64,000 bases of DNA, taken from contig NZ_AP023368.1 in the NCBI RefSeq assembly GCF_014218355.1, forward strand, positions 1,554,001 to 1,618,000, written 5' to 3'. Both the position numbers and the translations under genes were made by a program. The stretch comes from Anaerocolumna chitinilytica (GTDB lineage Bacteria; Bacillota; Clostridia; Lachnospirales; Lachnospiraceae). The stretch's first letter is position 1. Each line of letters begins with the position of its first letter. The notes under the pieces were generated by a model that searched no databases, was not told the origin of the DNA, and saw only the letters and a program-made list of their open reading frames with translations. Shown here in pieces: positions 25,708-34,514 of this stretch.

Positions 25708-27072
25708 ATGAATGATGAAAGAGAAATATTGAATAATGTGCGTACCGCATCCTCCCCTTCTGATTTAAAAATTACAGACATACGTTTTGCGGATATATGG
25801 GGCGCACCAATGCAGTGTATACTGGTAAAGGTATATACCAATCAGGGATTGGTTGGCTATGGAGAAGTTAGGGACTTTGCGGATAAAAGATATGCCGCAT
25901 TATTAAAGAGCCGACTGATCGGTGAAAATCCCTGCAATGTTGACAGAATCTTTCGTAAAATCAAGCAGTTTGGCGGGCAATCCAGACAAGGCGGCGGTGT
26001 ATCCGGTATAGAGGTTGCTTTATGGGATCTTGCAGGTAAAGCATATGGTGTTCCTGTCTACCAATTGTTAGGAGGTAAATTCAGGGATAAGGTTCGCCTT
26101 TACTGTGATACGGATGTTTCTGGCAAGCCGGATGGGAAAAAGATGGGTGAGGCACTTAAGGCCCGCAGGGATAAAGGTTTTACTATTTTAAAGATGGATC
26201 TCGGAATAGATTTGCTTTATGATATTCCCGGCACGCTAAACGGCCCCCTTGGTTTTCTTGAGGAGCTTGTCGCAGCAGGAGAAAAGCATGAGCATATGGC
26301 AGGTGATATGGATACCAGATTAAAAGCACATGCTGCGAAAGAGGTTACCTGTGTGGAACACTGTAGAACTGGAATACAGATAACCCAAAAAGGGATGGAA
26401 TGGCTGGAAAATTATGTGAGTGAGGCAAGAAGTGTGGTAGGCTACGATATTCCTCTTGCGGTAGACCATATCGGGCATGTGGGACTTACAGAGTGTATTA
26501 AGCTTGGAAGAATGCTTGAAAAATATAATATCGCATGGATGGAGGATGCCCTTCCCTGGCATTACACAGATCAATATGCTATCTTAAGAAGAGCTGTAAA
26601 TGTTCCTATTGCTACCGGTGAGGATATTTATCTGAAAGAAAACTTTAAGCCCCTTTTGGAGGCCGGAGGTGTTTCCCTTATTCATCCGGATGTGCTTACC
26701 TCAGGCGGTATCTTAGAGAATAAGAAGATTGGGGATTTGGCACAGGAATATGGAGTGGGGATGGTAGTACACATGGCGGAAACACCCGTTGCGTGCATGG
26801 CAGCTGTACACAGCGTGGCGGCAACTGAAAATGTGCTTGCGCTAGAATTCCATTCCAATGATATTCCATGGTGGGAAGATCTGGTAAAATGCCCTTTTAA
26901 ACCAATTGTGGATAATGGTTTTATTAAGGTTCCCGATTATCCGGGACTGGGAATTGAAGAGCTTGATGACGACGTTATCAAGGAACATATTGACAATGAT
27001 AAAATTCCCGGCATATGGGAATCAACAAAGGAATGGGATACCACTTTTGCCCATGACCGTTTATGGAGCTAA
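25708..27072 (+). CDS. Enolase-superfamily sugar-acid dehydratase-like protein (mandelate racemase/MLE group)
   Basis: 454 residues. An N-terminal capping domain is followed by a modified TIM barrel. Probable metal ligands are Asp253 (LAVDHIGH), Glu279 (MEDALPW) and Glu305 (TGEDIYLKE). Lys162 (LKMD) and His355 (VVHMAETP) are candidate catalytic bases. From memory, the EDALPW, TGEDIYLKENF and PWWEDLV segments are closest to the Oceanobacillus-type galactarate dehydratase group, so dehydration of an aldarate or aldonate is the best guess. GAGG precedes the ATG at 25708. It has its own consensus promoter, diverges from the RraA-like gene and is followed by a LacI regulator. Confidence 0.85.
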   Translation: MNDEREILNNVRTASSPSDLKITDIRFADIWGAPMQCILVKVYTNQGLVGYGEVRDFADKRYAALLKSRLIGENPCNVDRIFRKIKQFGGQSRQGGGVSGIEVALWDLAGKAYGVPVYQLLGGKFRDKVRLYCDTDVSGKPDGKKMGEALKARRDKGFTILKMDLGIDLLYDIPGTLNGPLGFLEELVAAGEKHEHMAGDMDTRLKAHAAKEVTCVEHCRTGIQITQKGMEWLENYVSEARSVVGYDIPLAVDHIGHVGLTECIKLGRMLEKYNIAWMEDALPWHYTDQYAILRRAVNVPIATGEDIYLKENFKPLLEAGGVSLIHPDVLTSGGILENKKIGDLAQEYGVGMVVHMAETPVACMAAVHSVAATENVLALEFHSNDIPWWEDLVKCPFKPIVDNGFIKVPDYPGLGIEELDDDVIKEHIDNDKIPGIWESTKEWDTTFAHDRLWS

Positions 27073-27112
27073 CCCCTTCTCTTGATTCGCTATTCTTTGC
27101 AGGCATATAGGT

Positions 27113-27168
27113 ATAAAAAATCCTCTTCTTAAACAGTAAATAAAAACTGCTTAAGAAGAGGATTTTAT
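27113..27168. terminator. Bidirectional terminator between convergent genes
   Basis: AAAATCCTCTTCTTAA and TTAAGAAGAGGATTTT form a long stem flanked by A- and T-runs on both sides. It serves the dehydratase-like gene and the LacI regulator. Confidence 0.8.
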
Positions 27169-28187
27169 TTTACGTATTTTTGTGACGATCTGCGGTAAAT
27201 AGGTGTACTGGAAACGGTGATGGTTTCAGGAGGAGAGTCAGGATGGCTCATCCGCCAGATTAATTGCTGTACCATACGCTTGCCTAAATGATAGGCATTA
27301 CAATCCACCGTTGTAAAAAACGGAGTAAAGGCATCGTATTCATCGTTGTCGTATCCGGTTATTGCTACATCCTCAGGAATCCGAACACCTCTCTGCATTA
27401 AAATAGTAGCAAATTTTGATGCTGATTCATCATTTGCACATACAATTGCTTCCGGTAAATCCGGTAATTGATCTAATGCCGCACGAAAGGATATGCTCTT
27501 ATCCTGATAGGGAGAGGAGGTTACCACATACTCAGGTAGAATAGGAAGTCCGGCAGCGTTCATAGCAGCACAATAGCCCTCGTATCGCTCATTAAAAGTC
27601 TCTGAATTAATATAATAGGGACAAAGATAAGCGATTTTTTTCATGCCCTGTTTAATCAGAGACTGGGTCAATTGCATAACGCTGCGCCTGCCCTCACTTT
27701 TTACAACGTCACCAAGAACAGGTTCCAGATAGGTATAATACTTGCTGTCCAGAAAGATTCCGATTTTATTATTGCCAAGGATTTTACGGGAATAGGCATC
27801 TCCGAATTTATGAAGGAACAGGCAAGCATCAATATCCTCTGAATAACCAATGGGCAATTGCATTGCATCAATATTTTCCTGTGTGACAACAGATATATTA
27901 ATAATGCATTTGTATTTGGCGGATTCTTCCGAAACACCATTAATGACGCGGTCCCAATAAGCAGTCTGATCGACTCTTCGGATGACCAGAATACGAATAT
28001 GATTGCTTTCATTTATCGGAATGTCTGTTTCGGGGGACAGCTTCATATACCCCAGGGAGGAAGCATGCTCAATGATTTTTTGGCGTGTCTCAGGAGATAC
28101 TTTCGGATCACCCTTAAAGGCCAGGGATATGGTATTTCTGGATAGACCAAGGTCTTGTGCTATGCTTTTAATTGTTACTCTTGCCAT
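27165..28187 (-). CDS. LacI-family transcriptional regulator
   Basis: A 340-residue repressor. The N-terminal LacI helix-turn-helix (VTIKSIAQDLGLSRNTISLA, residues 4-23) and hinge helix are followed by a periplasmic-binding-protein-like effector domain (GVRIPEDVAITGYDND is the family hallmark). Its promoter holds the inverted repeat GAATG-TTT-CATTC, suggesting autoregulation. Its nearest targets are the RraA-like and dehydratase-like genes, whose shared intergenic region carries similar AATG/CATT palindromes. The inducer is probably a sugar acid or its breakdown product, judged from those genes. Confidence 0.9.
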   Translation of the reverse strand: MARVTIKSIAQDLGLSRNTISLAFKGDPKVSPETRQKIIEHASSLGYMKLSPETDIPINESNHIRILVIRRVDQTAYWDRVINGVSEESAKYKCIINISVVTQENIDAMQLPIGYSEDIDACLFLHKFGDAYSRKILGNNKIGIFLDSKYYTYLEPVLGDVVKSEGRRSVMQLTQSLIKQGMKKIAYLCPYYINSETFNERYEGYCAAMNAAGLPILPEYVVTSSPYQDKSISFRAALDQLPDLPEAIVCANDESASKFATILMQRGVRIPEDVAITGYDNDEYDAFTPFFTTVDCNAYHLGKRMVQQLIWRMSHPDSPPETITVSSTPIYRRSSQKYVK

Positions 28188-28217
28188 ATGATTATCACCT
28201 GTTCATAATATGTTATA

Positions 28218-28277
28218 TGCATGAATGTTTCATTCGTTTTGCACTATTATTTTACCATATGAACAAAATCTTGACAA
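28218..28277 (-). promoter_or_regulatory. Promoter and putative autoregulatory operator of the LacI gene
   Basis: On the minus strand TTGTCA (28272-28277) and TAAAAT (28249-28254) are 17 bp apart. The inverted repeat TGCATGAATG-TTT-CATTCGTTTTGCA (28218-28243) covers the expected start point. Confidence 0.5.
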
Positions 28278-28307
28278 CTGATTTCAAAAGCTAAAAAAGG
28301 GGTTCTA

Positions 28308-29762
28308 TTAATTATTCACATAACGGAAGTTTCTATGATTACCCGTGGCGGTAGAATAAGCATCGTCTGAGTATTCAACAGCAGGATGAGGTGACGGCCC
28401 GAAACCGGAATTACTCTGCTGTAATCCCTGAGGGAAAGTAAAAATATTATATGGATCGTATTCCCTTTTGACAGCCTCAAGTCGTTCAGCATTGTCACCA
28501 TAGTACTCTCTTAGATATTGAGGAAGGCCACAGTAAGGGAAATTAACATAAGAACCTGTCGTCAGGGAGGCGAATACAGGAAAGCGGCAGGCAATCCAAT
28601 CCATATTCGGACAAGCATACCTGTCTTCTTCCCATACTGTTTCAAGCCATAAGATATATCTGGCATTTCGGTAAAAAAAGGCGGTATCCTGGCTTTCGGT
28701 TTCAGATACTTTGCCACCCAGTGCATACAGGGATAAACCGGTAAATACAGAACCTTCAGCTGGAGTTCTGATTAGGCTGGCCAGATAAGCTATTTCGGAG
28801 GAAGAATATTTTCTTAGGGCAAATCGGCTGACCGCATCAAACTTTTCAAAGGGCGGGTAAGAACTGCCAAGGATTGTTACTGCTTCCAAAAAGGTAACGT
28901 ATTCGAGATTGACAGCGGCCTGGGGCAATATAAGAAATGGAGCTAAAATTGTCCTTGCTTCTTCCGGTTCTCCATAAAAGATTCCCCTTATCAGCATAGC
29001 AAAGCCATCTTCCTCAGATTGATATATCCGACTTATGAGTGTTATCCTGTTGTCAGCTGTTTCAAGCCAGTTCTGCCAGACTGAAAGAAATTCTTCCTGC
29101 TCTTGCGGCCTTACATGCAGATAATCGATTTCTATTAACGTTACATTATTTACAGGCGCAGGAAGTTTAAAGGTCATTGCGGTTATGATCCCGAAATTAC
29201 CGCCCCCTGCCCCCTGACAAGCCCAGAAGAGGTCTGTGTTACAAACAGGATTGGCGTATAGCAGCTCTCCCTTGTAATTTACTAGCTCTATCTCAAGCAG
29301 GCTGTCACATCCAAGTCCGAAATTACGGCAAGAGAGTCCCCAGCCACCGCCTGAGGCATAACCGCTCAAGCCCACCGTTGGACAGGTACCGCCGGGAAAG
29401 GGATAACCATAAGGGGAAATATAGTTGTAGAGCTGCCCGTTGGTTACACCGCTTTGAACCCGGACAGTATTACTCTCTTCTTCCAGGGTGATACTCTTCA
29501 TCTCGCTTACATCAATTACCAGAACACAGTTCCCATTGGAATATCCCTCATAATTATGACCGCCGCTTCGAATACGAAGAGGTATCTGTCGGGCAGTGGA
29601 CCAGCGGACTGCATTTACGACGTCTTGAACAGAAGAACAGTAATTAATAATAAGAGGAAAATTCTGAACTCCATGATTATAGCCCTGTCTGTCTAGGTTG
29701 TAGGCTGGACTGAAGGTAGTAACGATGCGCCCGGTAAGCCCTTGCAGAAATTCTTCATCCAT
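28308..29762 (-). CDS. Berberine-bridge-enzyme-type FAD-linked oxidase, probably bicovalent flavin
   Basis: A 484-residue FAD_binding_4/BBE protein. RSGGHNYEG gives His69, the 8-alpha-histidyl attachment site, and GGTCPTVG gives Cys127, the 6-S-cysteinyl site, so the FAD is probably bicovalently bound. The C-terminal DPYNIFTFPQG is the BBE domain signature. Relatives oxidise sugars, oligosaccharides or alkaloids, usually passing electrons to oxygen; Bacillus spore-coat CotQ is also of this family. There is no signal peptide. The substrate is unknown, and an O2-dependent oxidase would be odd in an anaerobe. It is not in an obvious operon. Confidence 0.88.
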   Translation of the reverse strand: MDEEFLQGLTGRIVTTFSPAYNLDRQGYNHGVQNFPLIINYCSSVQDVVNAVRWSTARQIPLRIRSGGHNYEGYSNGNCVLVIDVSEMKSITLEEESNTVRVQSGVTNGQLYNYISPYGYPFPGGTCPTVGLSGYASGGGWGLSCRNFGLGCDSLLEIELVNYKGELLYANPVCNTDLFWACQGAGGGNFGIITAMTFKLPAPVNNVTLIEIDYLHVRPQEQEEFLSVWQNWLETADNRITLISRIYQSEEDGFAMLIRGIFYGEPEEARTILAPFLILPQAAVNLEYVTFLEAVTILGSSYPPFEKFDAVSRFALRKYSSSEIAYLASLIRTPAEGSVFTGLSLYALGGKVSETESQDTAFFYRNARYILWLETVWEEDRYACPNMDWIACRFPVFASLTTGSYVNFPYCGLPQYLREYYGDNAERLEAVKREYDPYNIFTFPQGLQQSNSGFGPSPHPAVEYSDDAYSTATGNHRNFRYVNN

Positions 29763-29856
29763 TTTAAATCCTCCTTTCCGGAAAAAGACAAATTAATCTA
29801 TTTAACTACATCATATGCGGTATTTCAGAAAAAGTACGGAGCAAAAGAAGAGAAAA

Positions 29857-29940
29857 GCAGAGAACGCAAAGAAAGCAGAGAACGCAAAGAAAGCAGACAA
29901 AGCAGAGAAAGCAGACAAAAGCACATAAAAGCACATAAAA
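29857..29940. repeat. Purine-rich 9-10 bp minisatellite
   Basis: Nine units of GCAGAGAAC, GCAAAGAAA, GCAGACAAA, GCACATAAAA and close variants run without break. It lies in the gap between the flavin oxidase and the second two-component system. It keeps an ORF open on the + strand (29742-29978), but the Arg/Glu/Ser-repeat peptide looks like a by-product of the repeat. The rest of the gap to 30181 holds a TATAAT at 30089-30094. Confidence 0.75.
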
Positions 29941-30124
29941 GCAGCAGAGAAACAGCACTAACGAAAAGCGAATCATAAATAGTTAGAACAGACGGCAGGA
30001 GATGCAAAAACCAATAACCTTAAAAAAGTACAATAAATAAAACTAAATATATTCAAATTGCAAAATATAAAATAGCTGTAATTCATGTTATAATTTATAT
30101 AATATGACAGGTATGAAAAGTCAG

Positions 30125-30148
30125 GCAGTACCTGCCGAGGGGTACTGC
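30125..30148 (+). other. Leader hairpin before the second histidine kinase
   Basis: GCAGTACC (30125-30132) pairs with GGTACTGC (30141-30148) about 35 bp ahead of the kinase start. No T-run follows, so it is likely a structure in the mRNA leader. Confidence 0.4.
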
Positions 30149-30181
30149 TTAAATGTAAACGGAGTAATAAGGGGGCTTAAG

Positions 30182-31972
30182 ATGAAGGGAAGGTATCGTA
30201 ATTTATCTATCCGTAAAAAGATTTTATTGGCAATTCTGGCCTTTTCGCTGCTTTTAGTAGGTTCAACCACAGCAATCACAGTGCAGATTTCCAGAAATAC
30301 GTTAAAAAACCAGTTGATTTATAACAGAAAGATGAGTACCGGCTGGCTCCAGGACCGTTTAGGTCTTGAGACAAAGGACTATGTGAATCAATTTTATAGC
30401 TTTGAAGTCAATAAGGAAACCAAAAGCATTATTATGGATTGGTGCAAGACCGGAAAAAATCTGGATTATACTTCAAAACTGCAGCTGATTTCAGCCATGA
30501 ATACCGTGATAAGTATGGACAGCAACATCAATTCTATTGAGTTGTATAATCTAAAGACAAAACAAGTATTGGTGGCGAAACGTTCCAAAGCGGATATGGA
30601 AGAAGCGGAAGAGAAACTGAAATTCTGGGAAGAAAGGGACAAATCCCTGCAAACGAACATCGTGTTTAAACGGGATGGAAAAGAAATTGTGATTGCCCAT
30701 CAGGTTTACGACTTTTATGAAAACGTACCGGTGGCGCTCATAACCATGAAGATAAGACCCTATGAGATTCAGGACATTCTGGAGAACATCAAAACAACAG
30801 AAGATGAATCGGTTATGCTTTTTAACGATGAAGGAGAATTGATAGAAGCTGATTACAGCAAGAGCGATTCTAAGATAAAAACCTTCGATTTTGCAGATAT
30901 TATGAAAAGATTTCGGGCGGGTAAAGAACAGGAATTCTATTATAAAGATAATTTCTGGTTCTATCGAAGCGTTAACAGGGGTAAGCTGGTAATTCTATTT
31001 GCGGTACCGGGTTTTGTTATCACAAATGCCATGAGGCAAATGCTGATGGCAGGACTCATTATTGCCGGCATTGCGGTTATTATCTCCATAGCCGGGTCCG
31101 TATTATATTCAGGCATTTTCAGTAAGCCCATTATTGCTCTTGCAGAGAAGATGCAGACGGCAATGATTAACAGCTATTCGGAAGAGATGCCAGCTGATAG
31201 AAAGGATGAAATCGGCGTGCTTCAAAATAGCTTTAATCTGATGATGGAACGTAATCAAAGGCTGATTAAGCAGGAGTATCAGAGTAAGATAGAAAAAAGA
31301 GAGGCACAGGTAAGGGCACTGCAGGCACAGATTAATCCGCATTTCATGCATAATACCCTGCAAACTATCGGAGGAATTGCACTGGAAAAGAATGTGACAA
31401 AAATCTATGATATGACCACTTCCTTAAGTGATATTATGCGTTATTCCCTGAACTTTACGAGAGAGATGGTGTGTCTTAGGGAAGAAATCCGCTACTTACA
31501 GGAGTATTTGAATATTCAGAATGAAAGATTTGATAACCGGATTGAATTTGAAGTACAGGTGAAAAAGGAACTTCTGGAATATGTAGTTCCAAAGCTTATT
31601 CTACAGCCGATCTTGGAGAACAGCCTGGAACATGGGCTTATCAATAAAGCAGGGGCTTGGAGGATTCAGTTAAAGGCCACGTTGACAAAAGAGAATGATT
31701 TGCTGCTCCAAATCAGTGATAACGGCATAGGGCTATCAAAAGAGCGGTTGGGACAAATTAAAGATATATTGGGAAAAGACGCAGGTAATGCACTTAAAAC
31801 AAGCTCTCATATTGGACTTGGAAATGTTCATTCACGGATAAGGTTAAGATATGCAGAAGCTAAATACGGAGTAACCATTGAAAGCCGGCCGGGAGAAGGA
31901 ACATCAGTCTGTGTACTGACGAAGGCAATAAAGGAGAATAAGAATGACATTGGCGAAAGCAGTGATTATTGA
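30182..31972 (+). CDS. YesM-type sensor histidine kinase (second system)
   Basis: A 596-residue membrane kinase. One transmembrane helix is near residues 13-33 and another near 280-300, flanking an extracytoplasmic dCache-like sensor region. A HAMP linker and a His_kinase domain with NPHFMHN (phospho-acceptor His387) follow, then the ATPase domain (ILENSLEHG, DNGIGLS, GLGNVHSRI). AAGGGGG lies 6 bp before the ATG at 30182; the upstream ATG at 30104 lacks a ribosome site. It overlaps the regulator by 29 bp and probably senses the sugar carried by the importer at 33.1-36.2 kb. Confidence 0.92.
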   Translation: MKGRYRNLSIRKKILLAILAFSLLLVGSTTAITVQISRNTLKNQLIYNRKMSTGWLQDRLGLETKDYVNQFYSFEVNKETKSIIMDWCKTGKNLDYTSKLQLISAMNTVISMDSNINSIELYNLKTKQVLVAKRSKADMEEAEEKLKFWEERDKSLQTNIVFKRDGKEIVIAHQVYDFYENVPVALITMKIRPYEIQDILENIKTTEDESVMLFNDEGELIEADYSKSDSKIKTFDFADIMKRFRAGKEQEFYYKDNFWFYRSVNRGKLVILFAVPGFVITNAMRQMLMAGLIIAGIAVIISIAGSVLYSGIFSKPIIALAEKMQTAMINSYSEEMPADRKDEIGVLQNSFNLMMERNQRLIKQEYQSKIEKREAQVRALQAQINPHFMHNTLQTIGGIALEKNVTKIYDMTTSLSDIMRYSLNFTREMVCLREEIRYLQEYLNIQNERFDNRIEFEVQVKKELLEYVVPKLILQPILENSLEHGLINKAGAWRIQLKATLTKENDLLLQISDNGIGLSKERLGQIKDILGKDAGNALKTSSHIGLGNVHSRIRLRYAEAKYGVTIESRPGEGTSVCVLTKAIKENKNDIGESSDY

Positions 31973-33044
31973 TGATGAGACCTGGACCAGAAAGGTTATC
32001 AGGCAGCTGGGATACTGGGAGGAATTCGGTATACGAATTGTAGGAGAAGCCTCCGACGGGGAATATGGTCTGGAGCTGATACATCATATGAAGCCGGAGA
32101 TTATCCTGGTGGATGTAAATATGCCGCTTTTAAACGGGCTGGATTTGATTGCTGCGTTACGAAAAGAAGGCAATGAAGCCTGTGTTATCTTTGTCAGCGG
32201 CTATGACAATTATGAATTTGTCCGCACTGCCTTAAAGCTTGGTGCCCTGGATTATCTTCTAAAACCCATAAAGCAGGAGGAATTAAACCAGCTGCTAAGG
32301 AAATGTGTACATACTCTGCGGGAGAAAAAGGATATAAGAGAAGAGAATCTGGTGGGAAGTTTTTTGGACACTGCCTGGGCCGGCAGTTATTATAAATTAA
32401 GGGATTGTCTCGCAGATGCCATGCTCACCAATGATATGCAGGTTATGAGGAATTTGTTGAATGACATCTATGAACTAATTGTAAAGAACGAAGCCGGAAC
32501 AGTTCCGAAAGGAACCATGATATGTGTTTATTATTCCATGCTTGGCACCCTGCAGCAGTTTATTATGGAAAGACAGTATGATGCAGCGGAAATATTCGAA
32601 GGGAAAAGTACGGTCTTTGTGTTTAGTAAAGAATGTTCCTTTGATGAGATGTATGGCTTTTTATCAGACTTATATTACACCGCCTATACCAGAATTCAAG
32701 AGTTAATACATGCGAGAAACCGTATTGACATTAAGCAAATCACAGAGTATGTCAAGGAACATTATACAGAAGGCATTACCCTGGAACAGGCGGCGGCAAC
32801 CTTTTTCATCAGCAAGGAGTACTTAAGCAAGGTGTTTAAGACCGCTGTGGGAAAGGGATTTTCAGAGTATGTTACGGCGCTTCGGATGGAGCGGGCCAAA
32901 GAACTTTTAGTTACCTATAAGATTCCCATAAAAGAGATTGGAGAAAGGCTTGGGTATGTGGACCAGGCACATTTTTATAAGACTTTTAAGAAATTCTATG
33001 GCAAAACTCCCAAAGAAATAAAGGAAGATAATAATATACAATAA
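31944..33044 (+). CDS. AraC-family response regulator (second system)
   Basis: A 366-residue regulator. The receiver domain has acidic pocket Asp10/Asp11, phospho-acceptor Asp57 in LVDVNMPLLNG and the switch Lys in LLKPIKQEE. A C-terminal AraC domain (about 265-366) ends IGERLGYVDQAHFYKTFKKFYGKTP. It is shorter in the middle than the regulator at 2640, so the two are not recent copies. AAGGAG precedes the ATG. It should activate the importer starting 92 bp downstream in response to the partner kinase. Confidence 0.92.
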   Translation: MTLAKAVIIDDETWTRKVIRQLGYWEEFGIRIVGEASDGEYGLELIHHMKPEIILVDVNMPLLNGLDLIAALRKEGNEACVIFVSGYDNYEFVRTALKLGALDYLLKPIKQEELNQLLRKCVHTLREKKDIREENLVGSFLDTAWAGSYYKLRDCLADAMLTNDMQVMRNLLNDIYELIVKNEAGTVPKGTMICVYYSMLGTLQQFIMERQYDAAEIFEGKSTVFVFSKECSFDEMYGFLSDLYYTAYTRIQELIHARNRIDIKQITEYVKEHYTEGITLEQAAATFFISKEYLSKVFKTAVGKGFSEYVTALRMERAKELLVTYKIPIKEIGERLGYVDQAHFYKTFKKFYGKTPKEIKEDNNIQ

Positions 33045-33136
33045 ACTTAAACGGAAATGTAAAATGCTATTTATTGCCCGTTACCCTATAATGAAGGAGC
33101 ATAAAGTATATTATTATTCAGTGAGGAGGATGATTT

Positions 33137-34456
33137 ATGAAATTAACGAAAAAGTTCTTGGCTTTGGGAATGGCAGTAAGTCTTGTGGTATCTTTGAGTG
33201 CTTGTGCAAAGAATGAGACGAAGAACGAACCTACCGGGGCACAAACAACACAGGAGGCAACAAAATCTCCGGAGAAAGAAAAGGAGCCTGTAAAAGAAGT
33301 AGAATTAAATGTAATGATGAGTTTTCCGCAGTATATGGACCAGTGGGAGACTTATTGCAAGCAGTTTGAGGCAAAGATGGAAGAAAAGGGTATAAAAGTT
33401 AAAGTCAATCTTGAGATGCCAAGCTCTGATCAGTATGAGAGCGTATTGCAGGCTAGAATCTCAGGAGATGATGCACCGGATCTTTACACACTGCACAGCA
33501 ATAATATCGCCGTATATAACAAAGCCGGTAATCTGACAGACCTGACAGACCAGCCTCTTACCGGTAAGATTTATGAGAATGTAAGAAATACCGTAAGCGT
33601 AGATGGTAAAGTACTGGCAGTACCCATTGAAAGTCAGGCTTGGGGAGTATTATACAATAAAGATATCTTTGACAAATGCGGACTGAAAGCTCCGGATACA
33701 CTGGATGACTTAAAGAATATCTGCAAGATATTAAAGGATAAAGGGTATACCCCTTTTATGCTGGCTTTCCAAGAACAGTGGGTGCCCCAGCTTATGACCG
33801 CACTTACCATCGGAGGAAAAGTATCCGGAGAAGCAAAAGATTGGCTGGAGAGAATGTACAAGGATCAAGCTTCTTATGAAGAAATCAAGGATATCTTCGA
33901 TCCAATCGATGTTATTCTTAAAAATGGTACACAAAGACCTATGGAAGAAGGCAGCGAAGCCGGAAGTGCAGATTTTGCAAACGGAAAGGCAGCAATGTAT
34001 GTTCAGGGAACCTGGGCAGCTCAGACAATTATGACCACGAATCCTGATATGAAGATGGGCGTATTTCCTCTTCCTGTAAATAATAACAAAGATTGTACCC
34101 TTGTAAATCTTTCTACTTCAACTACCCTAGGGGTATACCCGAAGAGCAAGAATCTGGATGTAGCCCTTGAATTTGCTAATTATGTGCTGGATGATAAGGA
34201 TTCTTCCGCACTCTTTAAAGCCTGCTCCTTTAATCCTTTAGCCACAGTTCATACCTTTGAGGCTTCTTCCTGGGTTGCAGAAGCTTCCAAGTATGTAGAA
34301 GAAGGACGCGCATACCAGGATCTGGTACTTCCATCTTCCGTTACCGATGAACAGGGAAAATTACTGCAGGAATATTGTGTCGGCGCAGTTACAAAAGAAG
34401 ATATTATCAAGAAACTGGATGAAGCTTTTAAGCAGGCAAACAGTTTCAATCAATAA
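33137..34456 (+). CDS. Sugar ABC transporter substrate-binding lipoprotein (second importer)
   Basis: A 439-residue family 1 solute-binding protein with a lipoprotein signal (SLSAC lipobox, Cys23) and a Thr/Lys/Glu-rich tether. Recognisable parts include WGVLYNKDIFDKCG and NGKAAMYVQGTWAA, both common in oligosaccharide-binding proteins. GTGAGGAGG precedes the ATG. It comes first in its operon, directly after its two-component system, and is followed by an intercistronic hairpin. The ligand is unknown; no glycoside-cleaving enzyme follows to hint at it. Confidence 0.9.
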   Translation: MKLTKKFLALGMAVSLVVSLSACAKNETKNEPTGAQTTQEATKSPEKEKEPVKEVELNVMMSFPQYMDQWETYCKQFEAKMEEKGIKVKVNLEMPSSDQYESVLQARISGDDAPDLYTLHSNNIAVYNKAGNLTDLTDQPLTGKIYENVRNTVSVDGKVLAVPIESQAWGVLYNKDIFDKCGLKAPDTLDDLKNICKILKDKGYTPFMLAFQEQWVPQLMTALTIGGKVSGEAKDWLERMYKDQASYEEIKDIFDPIDVILKNGTQRPMEEGSEAGSADFANGKAAMYVQGTWAAQTIMTTNPDMKMGVFPLPVNNNKDCTLVNLSTSTTLGVYPKSKNLDVALEFANYVLDDKDSSALFKACSFNPLATVHTFEASSWVAEASKYVEEGRAYQDLVLPSSVTDEQGKLLQEYCVGAVTKEDIIKKLDEAFKQANSFNQ

Positions 34457-34465
34457 AGGAAGCAA

Positions 34466-34494
34466 GGGGCTGTGGTAAACAGCCCCCTCTTTTA
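34466..34494 (+). terminator. Intercistronic hairpin / attenuator after the second binding-protein gene
   Basis: GGGGCTGT (34466-34473) pairs with ACAGCCCC (34479-34486), followed by CTCTTTT. It has the same position relative to the operon as the hairpin at 5802. Confidence 0.75.
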
Positions 34495-34514
34495 TCAGAA
34501 TAGGGAGTGACAAA

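Noticed and set aside
29742..29978. 78-codon Arg/Glu/Ser-rich ORF
   Set aside because: Held open by the purine minisatellite, no ribosome site, and overlaps the start of the flavin oxidase on the other strand.
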